Shown: positions 53,577 to 63,600, numbered from the stretch's first letter. The stretch: DNA of 64,000 nt from Comamonas sp. 26 (GCF_002754475.1 NZ_PEFL01000001.1:1922001-1986000), one strand, 5' to 3'. Translations and numbers: made by a program. The notes: generated by a model not told the origin, from the letters alone.

Positions 53577-53891
53577 TTATTGCCGATAGTCACCACGCAA
53601 TGGGGCGACTGGGCGAGGCTGGCGAGGTGCATCCACGTGGTTCGTTACGCCGAGGCGCAGCAGCTCCAGGTCGCGCTGCAGCCAGTCGTAGCGAAACTTC
53701 ACGCGCTGGCCGGTCGGCGCGGCTTTTTCCGCGTCAGCAACCATCAACTGCACCTGCTCGATCTCGCCAGCGATGCGCGCCAAGCGCTCGCGCTCCAGCT
53801 CGTCGTCGGCAACATCTGCCCAGGCCATCGCAGTGGTGGATAGCACTCCAATCACCAAGAGGGCAAAGAACGAATGTCGTGAGCGTTTCAT
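53577..53891 (-). CDS. RAQPRD-family conjugative element protein (TIGR01690 type)
   Basis: This 104-residue exported protein has a signal peptide (about residues 1-25) and a helical mature part (ERERLARIAGEIEQVQLMVADAEKAAP, KFRYDWLQRDLELLRLGV) that ends with Arg/Pro-rich sequence (APRQPRPVAPLRGDY). The family normally ends with an RAQPRD-like motif; here a degenerate form is present. ATG 53891 is chosen from the signal peptide; the longer frame overlaps the neighbouring gene. Function unknown, but it is a constant part of these transfer clusters. Confidence 0.78.
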   Translation of the reverse strand: MKRSRHSFFALLVIGVLSTTAMAWADVADDELERERLARIAGEIEQVQLMVADAEKAAPTGQRVKFRYDWLQRDLELLRLGVTNHVDAPRQPRPVAPLRGDYRQ

Positions 53892-53914
53892 CAATATCTC
53901 CTTCAAAATCAATG

Positions 53915-54691
53915 TCATGCGTATTTCTTGAACGCACCTACCGTTGTCGATAGGGTGAATGCCACAAGCACGGTGAACACCAGAACCATGTAGGCCGGGT
54001 TGAAGCCGCCGAACGGCCAGGACAGGTACAAGCCAAAGCCGCCTGTAAGCGCCCATCCCACATAGCGCTTGGCGTGGTGGTAGACGAACGAGGATTCGCG
54101 ACCGCCTTGCCAACGGCGCCGGTCCCTGCGCATCAACCCGTCGATCACCCCCATCAGGCAGGCAAGGGCAAATGCTGGGAGCGCGAAAACTGCAGTGCAG
54201 AGGCGCAGCAGAACGTCCTGCAGGACAAACATGCTGATGACCACCCATTCGCTGAGCATGTAGATGAACGACGCACCAGCCTTGGCCAACCCCTTGAGTT
54301 GAGGCTGCACGCTTTGACCCAGAAAGCTAGGCAGTGCCGCATCTGAACCTGCCTGCTGGGCGGCCAAGTTGCGCTGATACCAGCGCAGCGCACCAAGGCG
54401 CTCGTAGGGCATACGTACCCACTTCACGATGCGCAGCGAAAAGTCCACGGTGTCTGGCACTAGCAGACTGCGTGGCGCGGCTGCGATATAGCGCAGATCC
54501 TGCTGCACCATCTCCTGTGCATGGCGGATGCCCTGGCCACGCCAGAAGAAATAGCCACCGCCGACTTCAATCACCAGACCGATGAGCCACGAAGACACTG
54601 TCACGCTGAATAGTCCAAAGCCAACCAACACGGCCACCCCCACAGGGCCGTGTGTGCTTGGCTTTCTGGCGGGCGAGTTCGGAGCCGTCAT
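53915..54691 (-). CDS. Conjugative element membrane protein (TIGR03747 type)
   Basis: This 258-residue inner-membrane protein has about five hydrophobic segments and motifs of the TIGR03747 family: WRGQGIRHAQEMVQQDLRYI, a central basic region (GLMRRDRRRWQGGRESSFVYHHAKR) and C-terminal LYLSWPFGGFNPAYM. It always follows the coupling protein gene in this element class. The ATG overlaps the traD stop by four bases. Confidence 0.83.
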   Translation of the reverse strand: MTAPNSPARKPSTHGPVGVAVLVGFGLFSVTVSSWLIGLVIEVGGGYFFWRGQGIRHAQEMVQQDLRYIAAAPRSLLVPDTVDFSLRIVKWVRMPYERLGALRWYQRNLAAQQAGSDAALPSFLGQSVQPQLKGLAKAGASFIYMLSEWVVISMFVLQDVLLRLCTAVFALPAFALACLMGVIDGLMRRDRRRWQGGRESSFVYHHAKRYVGWALTGGFGLYLSWPFGGFNPAYMVLVFTVLVAFTLSTTVGAFKKYA

Positions 54692-56934
54692 GAGTGTGGT
54701 CCCATCACGTTGCCGGCCACGGCGGACGAAGTTGCACCTGCCATGGCGTAGCCAGGCATATCGTCATCAAAGGCAGAGGCGAGATCCGTGTCGATCAGCC
54801 CACCTGCACCAGCGCCCAAGGGCTGTGTACTGAGCCAGTCGGTTTCTGCGGCCCAGGTCTCACTCGTGCGATAGCGGCGCTTCATGTCCTCTGCAACCGC
54901 CTTGAGCGAAGCAGGAATGAACGGGTCGTCCTTGGTATCAGCCAGAGGAATACGAATCTTGTGGCAGCGATTGCCTTCCAGCAGCGCAAACGCTTGACCC
55001 TGTGGCAATGAAAGAACGTCAGAAGGCTCGATCAGCGGCGCCTTCGACTTGTTCGCTATGTCGTTGTTCTGGCTGGTGAAATCGACGCCATTGCCCTGAG
55101 CAGCCGTGTCCGACACGCCCGATACTGGCGTGAGCACCGTTACATTGACCTGTGGCACCTGGTCCGTCAGCAGGCTCGCGGTCGCCTTGCTGCGCACCCG
55201 CAGCATGCAGAGGTGGTTGAAGTTGTCGAGGATCTGGCCAGCCTTGGCCTTGTCACCAACCTTCGCCTCGATGTCGAACATCGACTGGGTGTATGCAGTG
55301 ATGCGAAAGCCAGATCCGCCCAGTTTGTTGACCATGGGCACGAACTCGGGACCTGCAATCTCATTGACCTCATCGAAATGGCAACACACAGTCGGCAGCT
55401 GCAGCTTGCCGTCGCCGTGTGGGTCGAGGCCTGTCTTGTAGAGCTTGCCGCCGGTCGAGACCAGATCGGACAGCATGGAGTTGCCCACGGCAGACGAAAC
55501 CACGGAGTCAGACAAGGCATCCAGGCCGGCATACACGATGCCGCCCTGGCGGAACACAGTCATCCAGTCGAAGATCGGCCGCTTGTCGTTCGGGTCGAAG
55601 TAGTCCGGGCTGATGAGCTTGCCAACTGCGCCAGAGGTGAGCTTTTCGAGGAATGGCCCCAGGCTGGCAATGATCTTTTCGTAGAACGAACGCTCGTAGC
55701 TGAATGCGGCCGCCAGGCCGACCAGTACCTTGTCGTCCAGTCGTGCTTCCTTGATGAGCAGATACATCGCCACCTGATCGGGCGAACGATCCTGCAGGCT
55801 TCTTGGAACCGGAGCCTTCTTTGCCACGATAGCGCGCTCCAGCTCCACCAGGCGGTCCTGATAGCTGCCGAAGCGCTGGGGATGGTCAATCGCGAGCTTG
55901 CGAAACGTCATGCCCGCGTAGTCCATGAACAGCGGGTCAATGCCAGTCACGTCCTTGAGCAGCGTCTCGTAGGTCGGAATGCGACCGAGTGCCACCTGGG
56001 CCTGAGCCACGATGTTGGTGAACCGCCAGCTGAACTCCTTGAAGGCAGCCGAGTTGCCCGAGGAGGGCAGGGCATTCGTGGCACGGCCAGCGACTTCGGT
56101 GATACGCGCGAAATTGCCAATGCCGTTGTAGCGCGCAGAAATCTCCGGGTAGCCCAGATGGAACATATAGAACTGATCCAGGCGACCAGCGCGTCGTGCC
56201 TCAGCATGCATGCGAAGCATCAGCTCCGCGTCGCCCTTGGGGTCGATGACGATCACCACATGACCAGCATGAATGTCCTGAGAGCACAGAAGCTCCAAGA
56301 GGCGCGTCTTGCCCACGCGAGTCGTGCCCATCACCAGCAAGTGGCCAGAGCGCGAGCCTTGGCGCAACACCACCGGCTTTTCGCCCTGCACGCCGACGCC
56401 ATGAAGCACGGGGTTGCCGCCCAGGTCCACGCCCGAGGCAAAGGGATTGGCGGTACCGCCCACATCGAGCGCACGCTCCAGCACCCTGGCCAGCAGGCTG
56501 TCGGTCTTGGCCTCGGCCCACTTGCGCATCTTTTCGCCGGTCGCTGCGAGCTTGAGCTCGGTTGGCGAGGCCTTCACGAAACGCTGAACATCTGTCTCAC
56601 GAGCGTCCAGCAAGCGCTGCGTGTGCAACTGCGTCCACTCGAAGCCTTCGCCCAGGTAAAGATGCTCCTTGAGGTTGACGGGAAGCTTGTGGGGAGCCAA
56701 GCGCGTCATCTTGGTGAACTTCAGCCCGCGTTGATAGCTATAGACCTGGAAGGCCTGGCGCGCTCGCACGCATCCGAAGCCGGCAGCGATTGCGCCCGAG
56801 ACTGCGCCCAGCGAGTGGGGCATCATCAGCGCCCATGGTGCGGCTGCAGCCACGCCAGCAATCCCAAAAGCTGTGGCAGCGCTCAATGCTTCGACTGGCG
56901 GCCTCAGCACGCCTTCCATGGTCCCGTCAGTCAC
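54688..56934 (-). CDS. traD: Coupling protein TraD (type IV coupling ATPase)
   Basis: This protein of 748 residues has two N-terminal membrane helices (ALSAATAFGIAGVAAAAPWALMM region). Its RecA-like ATPase domain has Walker A VMGTTRVGKTRLLE (about residue 203) and Walker B LPTVCCHFDEVNE (about 520), with a TraD/TraG C-terminal motif FRITAYTQSMFDIEA. It couples the relaxase-DNA complex to the secretion channel. GTG 56934 is preferred: GGAGGG lies about 7 bases upstream and the codon overlaps (GTGA) the stop of a 56-codon gene. An in-frame ATG is at 56919. Confidence 0.91.
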   Translation of the reverse strand: MTDGTMEGVLRPPVEALSAATAFGIAGVAAAAPWALMMPHSLGAVSGAIAAGFGCVRARQAFQVYSYQRGLKFTKMTRLAPHKLPVNLKEHLYLGEGFEWTQLHTQRLLDARETDVQRFVKASPTELKLAATGEKMRKWAEAKTDSLLARVLERALDVGGTANPFASGVDLGGNPVLHGVGVQGEKPVVLRQGSRSGHLLVMGTTRVGKTRLLELLCSQDIHAGHVVIVIDPKGDAELMLRMHAEARRAGRLDQFYMFHLGYPEISARYNGIGNFARITEVAGRATNALPSSGNSAAFKEFSWRFTNIVAQAQVALGRIPTYETLLKDVTGIDPLFMDYAGMTFRKLAIDHPQRFGSYQDRLVELERAIVAKKAPVPRSLQDRSPDQVAMYLLIKEARLDDKVLVGLAAAFSYERSFYEKIIASLGPFLEKLTSGAVGKLISPDYFDPNDKRPIFDWMTVFRQGGIVYAGLDALSDSVVSSAVGNSMLSDLVSTGGKLYKTGLDPHGDGKLQLPTVCCHFDEVNEIAGPEFVPMVNKLGGSGFRITAYTQSMFDIEAKVGDKAKAGQILDNFNHLCMLRVRSKATASLLTDQVPQVNVTVLTPVSGVSDTAAQGNGVDFTSQNNDIANKSKAPLIEPSDVLSLPQGQAFALLEGNRCHKIRIPLADTKDDPFIPASLKAVAEDMKRRYRTSETWAAETDWLSTQPLGAGAGGLIDTDLASAFDDDMPGYAMAGATSSAVAGNVMGPHS

Positions 56935-57101
56935 TGCATGCCCTCCAGTTGGAACATGCCGTGAAGGCTTGGAACATTTTGGGACTGCGCAGCCGCAAAA
57001 GGCGTTCCAAGCTGAACCTGCCAAACGCGCAACAGCCGAGCATTGGCACATGCTTTCGCCGCGCCTTCCAATCCGATATGCACCAGGCCGAGTTCGCTCA
57101 T
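56931..57101 (-). CDS. 56-residue small gene before traD
   Basis: ATG 57101 overlaps the stop of the gene before it (ATGA), and the TGA (56933-56931) overlaps the GTG start of traD (GTGA). The 56-residue product begins MSELGLVHIGLEGAAKAC and ends MFQLEGMQ. The double coupling suggests a real gene; without it there would be a gap of about 160 bases in an otherwise tight operon. No family recognised, and no membrane helix or signal peptide is evident. Confidence 0.6.
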   Translation of the reverse strand: MSELGLVHIGLEGAAKACANARLLRVWQVQLGTPFAAAQSQNVPSLHGMFQLEGMQ

Positions 57102-57637
57102 GGAGCCACTCCAAACGTGCGCTGAGGCAGGATCTGGTAGGCGCGGCCATTGCTGTGCACCAGGACGGGAAAAACTGGCGCCCCCTTTGCGATCAATGTC
57201 TCTGCAAGGAATGCCCCTGTATCAGGAGCCAATTGCAAGGGGTTGGCCACTTGCTGCAGCAGCTTGAATGCGGCAGGCGTTGCTGCCTGCACCACAATGC
57301 CGACAGCATTGAGCTGTATCAGCTTCTTGTGGTTGAAGGCTACCCAGCGCAAAGACGCGTCGTCCGCGCCGATCACGAACATCGGCTGAGTCAGCCATTG
57401 GCCATTGAAGACCTGCACACCGTCTTGCTTGAGCACACCGCCTCGCAATTGGCTGCGAAACGGGAAACGCAGCCCGTCGAGCACATTCGCCTCATCTGTG
57501 CCGCCCACGATCTGGGCCACATAGGGCGCCAACGGCACAGACTTGCCGCTGTCGTGGATCATCTCCAGCTCCACGCCGGCCAGGGCCGGCGCGCTGCAAG
57601 CGAATCCAAGGGCGAGGATGGCGAACCGGCAGCGCAT
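57098..57637 (-). CDS. Conjugative element protein (TIGR03765 type)
   Basis: This 179-residue exported protein has a signal peptide ending CSAPALA and then a domain with ELEMIHDSGKSVPLAPYVAQIVGG and PMFVIGADDASLRWVAFNHKKLIQLNAVGIVVQA, which matches the TIGR03765 family of MPF_G integrative elements. It is thought to be periplasmic; the role is unknown. The family is often preceded by a lytic transglycosylase gene, which is absent here; only 1 base separates it from the TIGR03759-type gene. Confidence 0.82.
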   Translation of the reverse strand: MRCRFAILALGFACSAPALAGVELEMIHDSGKSVPLAPYVAQIVGGTDEANVLDGLRFPFRSQLRGGVLKQDGVQVFNGQWLTQPMFVIGADDASLRWVAFNHKKLIQLNAVGIVVQAATPAAFKLLQQVANPLQLAPDTGAFLAETLIAKGAPVFPVLVHSNGRAYQILPQRTFGVAP

Positions 57638-57638
57638 A

Positions 57639-58169
57639 TCAGCGTTTTCCGCGGTTGGCAGGATCTGGCGATGCGCGCTCGATGATCTGCGTGCGCGGCA
57701 CGTTCAGCATGTCGGCTGCACCAACAGACGACTGCACGCGCGGCAGGCCGTCATAGTTCACCATCGGCTCATTGGGATACAGGCGGGCCATAGCCGCCTG
57801 CATTTCACGGTCCCACAAGATGCTTCGCTCCACATCCTGGTGGAAGATCCGCGCCATGCGCTCGGCATACTGGCGGCGCTCTGCATCGTTGCGAGCATGA
57901 ATGCCCAGGACCTCAAGGGGCGAGAGCTCCTTGACTGAGAAATTGGCACGAGGTCCCAGGGACAGCACCTTGGCGCGCTGCATTTCATCGGCAGTCAGAC
58001 CCCACATCTGTTGCACAGCACGCGCTGTCTCGTCCAGTTGCGAGCGGCCCTGTTGAGTCGTGCTGGGCAACGAGCTAGCTTCTGCAGTGCGGCCAGTGCG
58101 CAGCTGCGCAAGGGCGCCCGTGCTCAGCTGCAATGCGACCACGGTGGCAATAAAGGCAGTTTTTTTCAT
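57639..58169 (-). CDS. Conjugative element protein (TIGR03759 type)
   Basis: This 176-residue exported protein has a signal peptide (ending STGALAQ) and the family pattern MWGLTADEMQRAKVLSLGPRANFS, SPLEVLGIHARNDAERRQYAERMARI and FHQDVERSILWDREMQAAMARLYP, which is mostly helical. TIGR03759 members occur only in transfer clusters of this type, and the function is unknown. It follows the PilL-adjacent gene after 3 bases. Confidence 0.83.
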   Translation of the reverse strand: MKKTAFIATVVALQLSTGALAQLRTGRTAEASSLPSTTQQGRSQLDETARAVQQMWGLTADEMQRAKVLSLGPRANFSVKELSPLEVLGIHARNDAERRQYAERMARIFHQDVERSILWDREMQAAMARLYPNEPMVNYDGLPRVQSSVGAADMLNVPRTQIIERASPDPANRGKR

Positions 58170-58172
58170 GAA

Positions 58173-59537
58173 TCAGCCTCCATTGCTCACTGAAAGGGTC
58201 AGGCCTTGGCTGCCTGGAGCCACGAATGTGGCTGTGCGAGACACAGGATCTGCCGACTTGAGCGACAGACCATTGACCACATCACCTGGGCGCAAGACAC
58301 GCACGCGGCGATCACCGGGCACGCCCGACGCGACCACGACCGAAGGCTCGCCGTTCCACATATCGACGGACACAAGCTGGGCACCTGCAGGAGCTGCAGC
58401 TGGCTTCGCGGCAACGACCTTTGCTGCTTGGCGGGGAGTCGCCGGCTTCGCCTTCACCATTACGCGCTTGGGCGCTGGGCGCGGCGACGGCTGCTCGACG
58501 GGGGCGGCCTGTGCGGCTGCCGGAGCCACTGCAGGCGCTACCGCAGGAGCGGGAGCCGGTGCCGCCGAGGTCTTGCCAGCAAGCGCGTTGGCCTGCTGCA
58601 TGGCGGCCAGTTGCTGGGACATCAGCAACATCATGTCTTCCATGCGCTTCATGCGATCAAGCACCTGGGGGTCGACGCCGACTGGTGTTGCAGTCGCCAC
58701 TGCCGTGGGGGCCACCGCCATAGTCGGCGCTGGTGCGGCAGTAATAGGTGCACTACCAGCCGGTGCTGCTGCAGCGACCTCATTTCGCTGGAGGGCCACG
58801 TTGGCCACGGCTTGCGGCACAGCGCCCGCGTCCCCCAGGCTGGCAACGCCTGCATCAGCTGCAGACTGCCGCATAACCGCCTCTGGATCGAATTCTGGCT
58901 GCATGCCCACGGGGATTGGGTCCGCATCGCCAGATGGTGCTCCGGCGATAGGTGCCGCAGCCGCATCAGCCAAGGGCGCAAGGGGCAGAGGGGAGGTGTC
59001 AGCCAAGCGCGGATCAAACTCGGAAGCATCGAAAGCAGGCTGCGGCGTCACCAGGCCGGCCTCGGGAAGCGATGAGCCAAGCAGATCCAGTGCTGGTAGA
59101 CGTTTCGGCCCGTACTGAAGGTACCCCACTGCCAATAGTCCCACGACACCCGCAATGCCGATTGTGCGCAGCACCCATGGGTTCGTTGGCTTGCGTCGAG
59201 AGGGGATATCGCTGGACTCAACACTCACAGGCACCTCGGCCTTGCGTGGCTTTGCTGCGGCCGGTGCGCGACCGAACGCGCGGGCGAGGAATCCTGGCCG
59301 TTTTTCAGCATCTACAGGCGCAGCAGCTGCCGCCGCAGTTGCAGTGGCAGCACTGAGAGGAGCGGCAGTCTCAAGCTCGCTCAACCAAGAATGGTCGACG
59401 GCTGAATCGTCGACACCAGTGACCTCGGGGGCCACAGAAGCCGCAGGCGGAAAATCTGCCACATCGGGAGGCGGCGGCGGTGGCACGCTTGGCTCAGTCA
59501 CTTGTACGTCTGCATCGACAGTGCTTTGTTCCGACAT
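58173..59537 (-). CDS. Ala/Pro-rich conjugative element membrane protein
   Basis: This 454-residue protein has a Pro-rich cytoplasmic N-terminus (VPPPPPPDVADFPP), a single membrane helix at about residues 122-145 (PWVLRTIGIAGVVGLLAVGYLQYGP region), and a long low-complexity Ala/Pro/Val region with a short coiled coil (LDRMKRMEDMMLLMSQQLAAMQQ). A C-terminal domain (AQLVSVDMWNGEPSVVVASG through SRTATFVAPGSQGLTLSV) resembles PilP or a transglycosylase-adjacent pilus domain. ATG 59537 has AAGGAG 7 bases before it. It probably spans the envelope in the transfer apparatus. I cannot give a family name. Confidence 0.72.
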   Translation of the reverse strand: MSEQSTVDADVQVTEPSVPPPPPPDVADFPPAASVAPEVTGVDDSAVDHSWLSELETAAPLSAATATAAAAAAPVDAEKRPGFLARAFGRAPAAAKPRKAEVPVSVESSDIPSRRKPTNPWVLRTIGIAGVVGLLAVGYLQYGPKRLPALDLLGSSLPEAGLVTPQPAFDASEFDPRLADTSPLPLAPLADAAAAPIAGAPSGDADPIPVGMQPEFDPEAVMRQSAADAGVASLGDAGAVPQAVANVALQRNEVAAAAPAGSAPITAAPAPTMAVAPTAVATATPVGVDPQVLDRMKRMEDMMLLMSQQLAAMQQANALAGKTSAAPAPAPAVAPAVAPAAAQAAPVEQPSPRPAPKRVMVKAKPATPRQAAKVVAAKPAAAPAGAQLVSVDMWNGEPSVVVASGVPGDRRVRVLRPGDVVNGLSLKSADPVSRTATFVAPGSQGLTLSVSNGG

Positions 59538-59539
59538 GC

Positions 59540-60043
59540 TCACTCCTTGGCGGATGCCTTCGGCTGAGGCGTAGTGCTAGGGCTGACGATGGGCTCCAGG
59601 CGGCGAGGCTTGGGTGCGTTGGCCAGGGTGAACCAAACGCGGCGAGTGATGTGATCGGTGTGCCAGCGCCATGCCGTACCCACGAGCACGTTCAGAACGT
59701 CTTGAACAGAAAACGGGCCCAGCGTGCGCTGAGCCTCGGGCAGCGGCAGACCTAGAAAGCGCCGCGCGTCGGAAGTCAGTGATTGGGAATCCACCAGGGC
59801 ATAGCCAGTGCGAAGCAACGTGTACTCGATGGCTTCGCCAACGGTCGTCACCTGTTCGCGCGGGAATGTGAGCTGGGCCACCAGGGCCAGCGGCTCATTC
59901 AGATGAGGCTGTGGCTGGGCTTCGGCAGTGGTGTAGCGGCCCAACTGCAGGCGCTTGTTGCCATCAACAAGCTGAGGGGTGGCCTGGGCTGAGGCCATGG
60001 CCAGCAAAGCCATGCTGGCAAAGAATCTGGGCATGCGGGTCAT
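59540..60043 (-). CDS. PilL N-terminal-type protein (TIGR03748)
   Basis: This 167-residue exported protein has a signal peptide (ending AMASAQA) and the PilL-N pattern: LGRYTTAEAQPQPHLNEPLALVAQLTFPREQVTTVGEAIEYTLLRTGY, a central FLGLPLPEAQRTLGPFSVQDVLNVLVGTAWRWHTD, and TRRVWFTL. Such proteins begin the transfer operon of SPI-7-like elements. ATG 60043 is chosen for its signal peptide. The next gene's candidate GTG overlaps its stop. It is the 5'-most gene of the transfer operon seen here. Confidence 0.85.
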   Translation of the reverse strand: MTRMPRFFASMALLAMASAQATPQLVDGNKRLQLGRYTTAEAQPQPHLNEPLALVAQLTFPREQVTTVGEAIEYTLLRTGYALVDSQSLTSDARRFLGLPLPEAQRTLGPFSVQDVLNVLVGTAWRWHTDHITRRVWFTLANAPKPRRLEPIVSPSTTPQPKASAKE

Positions 60044-60333
60044 GGACCGTAGGAACTCCGTAAAAAGAACCCGGACCACAACCAAGAGGAGGTGTGCGAA
60101 GAAGATCAGTGGCCCGGGGGTGTCGACGCAATGCGTCAGTCGCCGAGCCGAATGTTCTTAGAGCTGCCGCTTTGTCACCAGCGGAAACCGTGCGTTACAT
60201 ACCTAACGGTTAACGCTTGACACAAATGGAAATAAATGGTTGGTAGTTTAAGGGGTTAAAGGATGGCGAGCGTCAGGGGCCGCTCGCATACAGGGCAAAC
60301 GGCATTACTGGATACAGGGCCTATCCAAAGGGC

Positions 60334-60364
60334 GCGCATGCTCCTCAAAAATCGGAGCATGCGC
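60334..60364. repeat. 11-bp inverted repeat
   Basis: GCGCATGCTCC (60334-60344), a 9-base A-rich loop and GGAGCATGCGC (60354-60364) form a perfect stem. No T-run follows. It may be an attenuator, terminator or protein-binding site. Confidence 0.7.
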
Positions 60365-60408
60365 AAAGGATTTACAGGTACTGGGAAAGGGTTATACGGG
60401 CCTACAGG

Positions 60409-60445
60409 CGAAAGCTCCTGGCCTCGGAGAGACCAGGAGCTTTCG
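60409..60445. repeat. 13-bp inverted repeat
   Basis: CGAAAGCTCCTGG (60409-60421) and CCAGGAGCTTTCG (60433-60445) form a perfect 13-bp stem with an 11-base loop. It could be a bidirectional transcription end between the SIR2 gene and the transfer operon, or a nicking/binding site. Confidence 0.75.
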
Positions 60446-60625
60446 AAATGGAAAGGCAGCGCTTAAGGCATTCGCAGTAAGCAAGGCTATGGTCAGGATG
60501 CGATGAAGTTGAGTGTCTGAGTGCTGGTGCCGATATAGCAGCCGAACATGAGCGGCCATTCAGGTAAACGTCTCAAAGCTGTCATTCCCCTTGAGGCCGC
60601 TGCTCCGTAAACAACCAAGTAGTTC

Positions 60626-63600
60626 TCATAGCCGTAACGTCCTCCTGTCGAGCCATTGAAACCTTCGGTCCACCTCCAACTCTGGTGCTGCCCGAAGGAG
60701 GCGATCAAGGATATCGGCAATGTCGAAGCCCTCGGCAGAACTCCCTTTAAGGAGAAGCCAAAGCAGATTCAGCACGCATTGAGGAAAGTCTTCAGGATGC
60801 TTGCTATTCATAAATAAGAAATGTGAATCCAGCCTATCCAGCGGCACGAGATAGGGTCTAACATAATCAAGTGCCTCTGGGAAAGCGTCGCCTGAGAAGA
60901 TTGCCAAGCGTGCAAGATGAAGAGAAGTTTGCTGCGTTCTGAACACCTTCTCTCGTGGCCAAACTTGCTCCAGCAGTGGTCGAAGTAGCGTACGCCACGT
61001 GACCTCGGGAGGCCCTTCAAATGCTGAACTCCACTTCACAAGTACACCGGCCGCAGCAACATGAATTTCGGGCTTTGAATTCCGCAATGCCAAAGCAGCA
61101 TCAGCAATGGAAATACCCCATGCTTCTGCTGTCGACTTCTCGCGCAGAATGGATAGTGCCGGTGCCAAAATCTTTGCTGCAGCATTTTGTGCTTCGCTTC
61201 CTGTGCCCTCACACTCAATGACCCCCCGGAGAATTTGTTTAGAAAATGCGTTGGAAACAAGTTCTGAAGCCGCTGTCTTACACACCAATATTTTGCGTAG
61301 AGCCCTTCCTTCTTGGCTTTCGGATGACAGTGCCAAGGACAGTCGTTTTGTTACTCTAGGCAAGTTTAGAGACACTACAAATTGCGAATCTCTTATAAGC
61401 ACGGAGCGAGAAAAACTACCCTGAATGCCCAATCCATTGGCACAGTCGTAAAGCGCTGTGACTAATCCAGGTACTAGTGCTACACCTTCTGCGCGCGCTT
61501 TTTCTATGTCCTGAAGTACAGCGGTTGCAAGCCGTCCAGCTGAACTGTTGATAGCAGAGAAGTAGAAATCGTCTGGAATTTCAACATGCTCGCGTTCGCT
61601 CGAAATGGCTAACAAAAAGAGCCTCTTCCACCATTTCCGAAGCGAGGGCGTTTGGTAACGAGGCGAGAGTTCATAAAGACTGCATAGAGCGCGGACAAAT
61701 GTAGTCAGGAACTCATCCGCTGCTGGCTTAAGAACTTTGAAGACCTCTACCACCAAATCCGTGCGGATCTTCTTGCTGCCTACATCTGGGACGCTTAGGG
61801 CAGATACAAAGCTGTCCCAAAGTCCTGCGTTGGCAACATCAAGCGGGGCGCCCCGAAGCGTCTGGAACGCGCCCTCGGGGTCAAGATTGCAGTATGCCCT
61901 CCAGCCTTGGCGCTGCTCTATGTCGTGACTTAGCTGTGAAGCCTTTGCGACCTCAAGACGACTTGATTTCGGTGCATCGATGAGGGGCTGTGCATCTCCA
62001 AGGACCATTTGCACTCCCGAGGAATAGGAGCTGAAAAAGTCACTCTCGTCGACTGGCCTATTGAGGTAAGGCCTTCTCTGCTTTATGAGCTCAAGCTCCT
62101 GAGCTCCATGCTCAGAAATTCTATGTGCAGCATCAAGCATGTTAAGCCTTAGCCAAACCGCCGCATCTCGTGCGTGGGCTCTCCAGTCGACTTGCCCTGT
62201 TTCAATGTCGAATCGTTGGAAGTAGTTCTCAGCGTCATCGAGAATTCGCCGCTCAAGCGCTAAAACAGCGGATTCTTTTGCCTGGGGAGCCCTTTCTTTA
62301 ATCAACAGCGGCACCTCGCGGTCTGTATTCCAAAAGACTATGTCTGAGGTGTCGAGTAAACAAGCCAAAGCCTCATCGGCGGTGAAAAGCTCGGCATTTC
62401 TCTGAGCATTCAGCCAGAGTCGAGTCCCTAAGAGACCTGGCGCAGTCTTCCATGTGCTTGCTGCACTCAACGCGGCATTTCGGTTTCGCTGCGCGGCTCT
62501 TGGAAGGACGCTTGTCAGCAATTGGGCGAGGAAGACAAAGCCTTCGTGAAAATCGTTCTGAGCGTGGGGCTCGACTGATGGAACATCGTAGTTGGTACGG
62601 TCGTACTCGTCTTCGATGGCCCCTATGTCAATAGCAAGACGGACGCTCTCATGGAACTTCTCTGTTGCAATGTTCAGGATGGAGTCTGCATTCCCGTGGT
62701 TTGAGAGCACATCTGAGAGTTCCGAAAGCTCTCCCTCATGGGAAATTGCAAGGCTAGCCCACACAATTTCATCAAGGCTCTTTGGGTCCCCCAACGACGA
62801 TTGAGCATATGTAGACAAGAAGCTGGCTTTGAGCTTCAGCTTAGGGGACAGCATTTCGACAGCTAGCTGCAAGTCGCTATTGAGCACAACTTCAGTATTT
62901 AGTCGTCGAGTTACGGCGTAAGGTTGGTTTACCCAGTCTGATCTGGAAGACAGCTTCAAATGGGACATCAGGCGCCACGCTCGCTTCCAAATGCTAGGAA
63001 GCTCTTCCTTACGAACTACCCGGCTAAAAATACGATCAACAAATGGTTTACCTAGTTTCTCTAGCCAATCTATTGCGACGTGATACCTGTCGATAGACTG
63101 AAGGTCAACTGCAATCCATCCCTCGATGACGCCTGTAGCGTCCTCATCGGACCATATGCCTTCATCATGGAAAAACTTGAACCAAGCCTTATCAGTAATG
63201 GCCTCGATGGCGACTACGTTTAGGTCACGTTGCCCTTTGAAAAGCCAGCGAATATTCTGCCGTTCAAATTTGTCAATGCTCTCTAATGGCTTGGCTAGGA
63301 CAGCCCTTGCCAGCTCCCTTCTGCATTTCTTTGGGCGCTCAACAATATCGGCCAGACTGGCTAGGTCACGCCAAAGTGCCGAATGGCCTTTCGTTCCCGT
63401 AGAAGGGTCCACCTCCTTTTGATAGAAGATAGGGACGACGCCTAGCGCCTCCCATCCTGGAGATTGTTTATCTGGCTCTGGCTCAGAGTCGAGTGCATAA
63501 ACCTTATGCAGGTCGGAGAAGCGCTCACGGTCAGCCTCCAGAACGTTCAGGAAGTACCGAACTGGGGCGTCACTCGCGCTATAGCCAACTAGAACAATCG

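Larger units (their letters stand above)
60086..60625. other. Non-coding region between transfer operon and SIR2 gene
   Basis: No gene is supported over about 540 bases. It contains short repeats of ACAGG/TACAGG (60288-60408), two perfect hairpins listed separately, and an AT-rich part (60180-60255) that may hold the promoter of the transfer operon. The last 130 bases (60490-60625) also read open in another minus frame as a possible alternative C-terminus of the SIR2 gene. Confidence 0.5.

Noticed and set aside
55213-56964. 583-codon plus-strand frame opposite traD
   Set aside because: Antisense shadow of traD; it has no recognisable domain and would oppose the whole operon.
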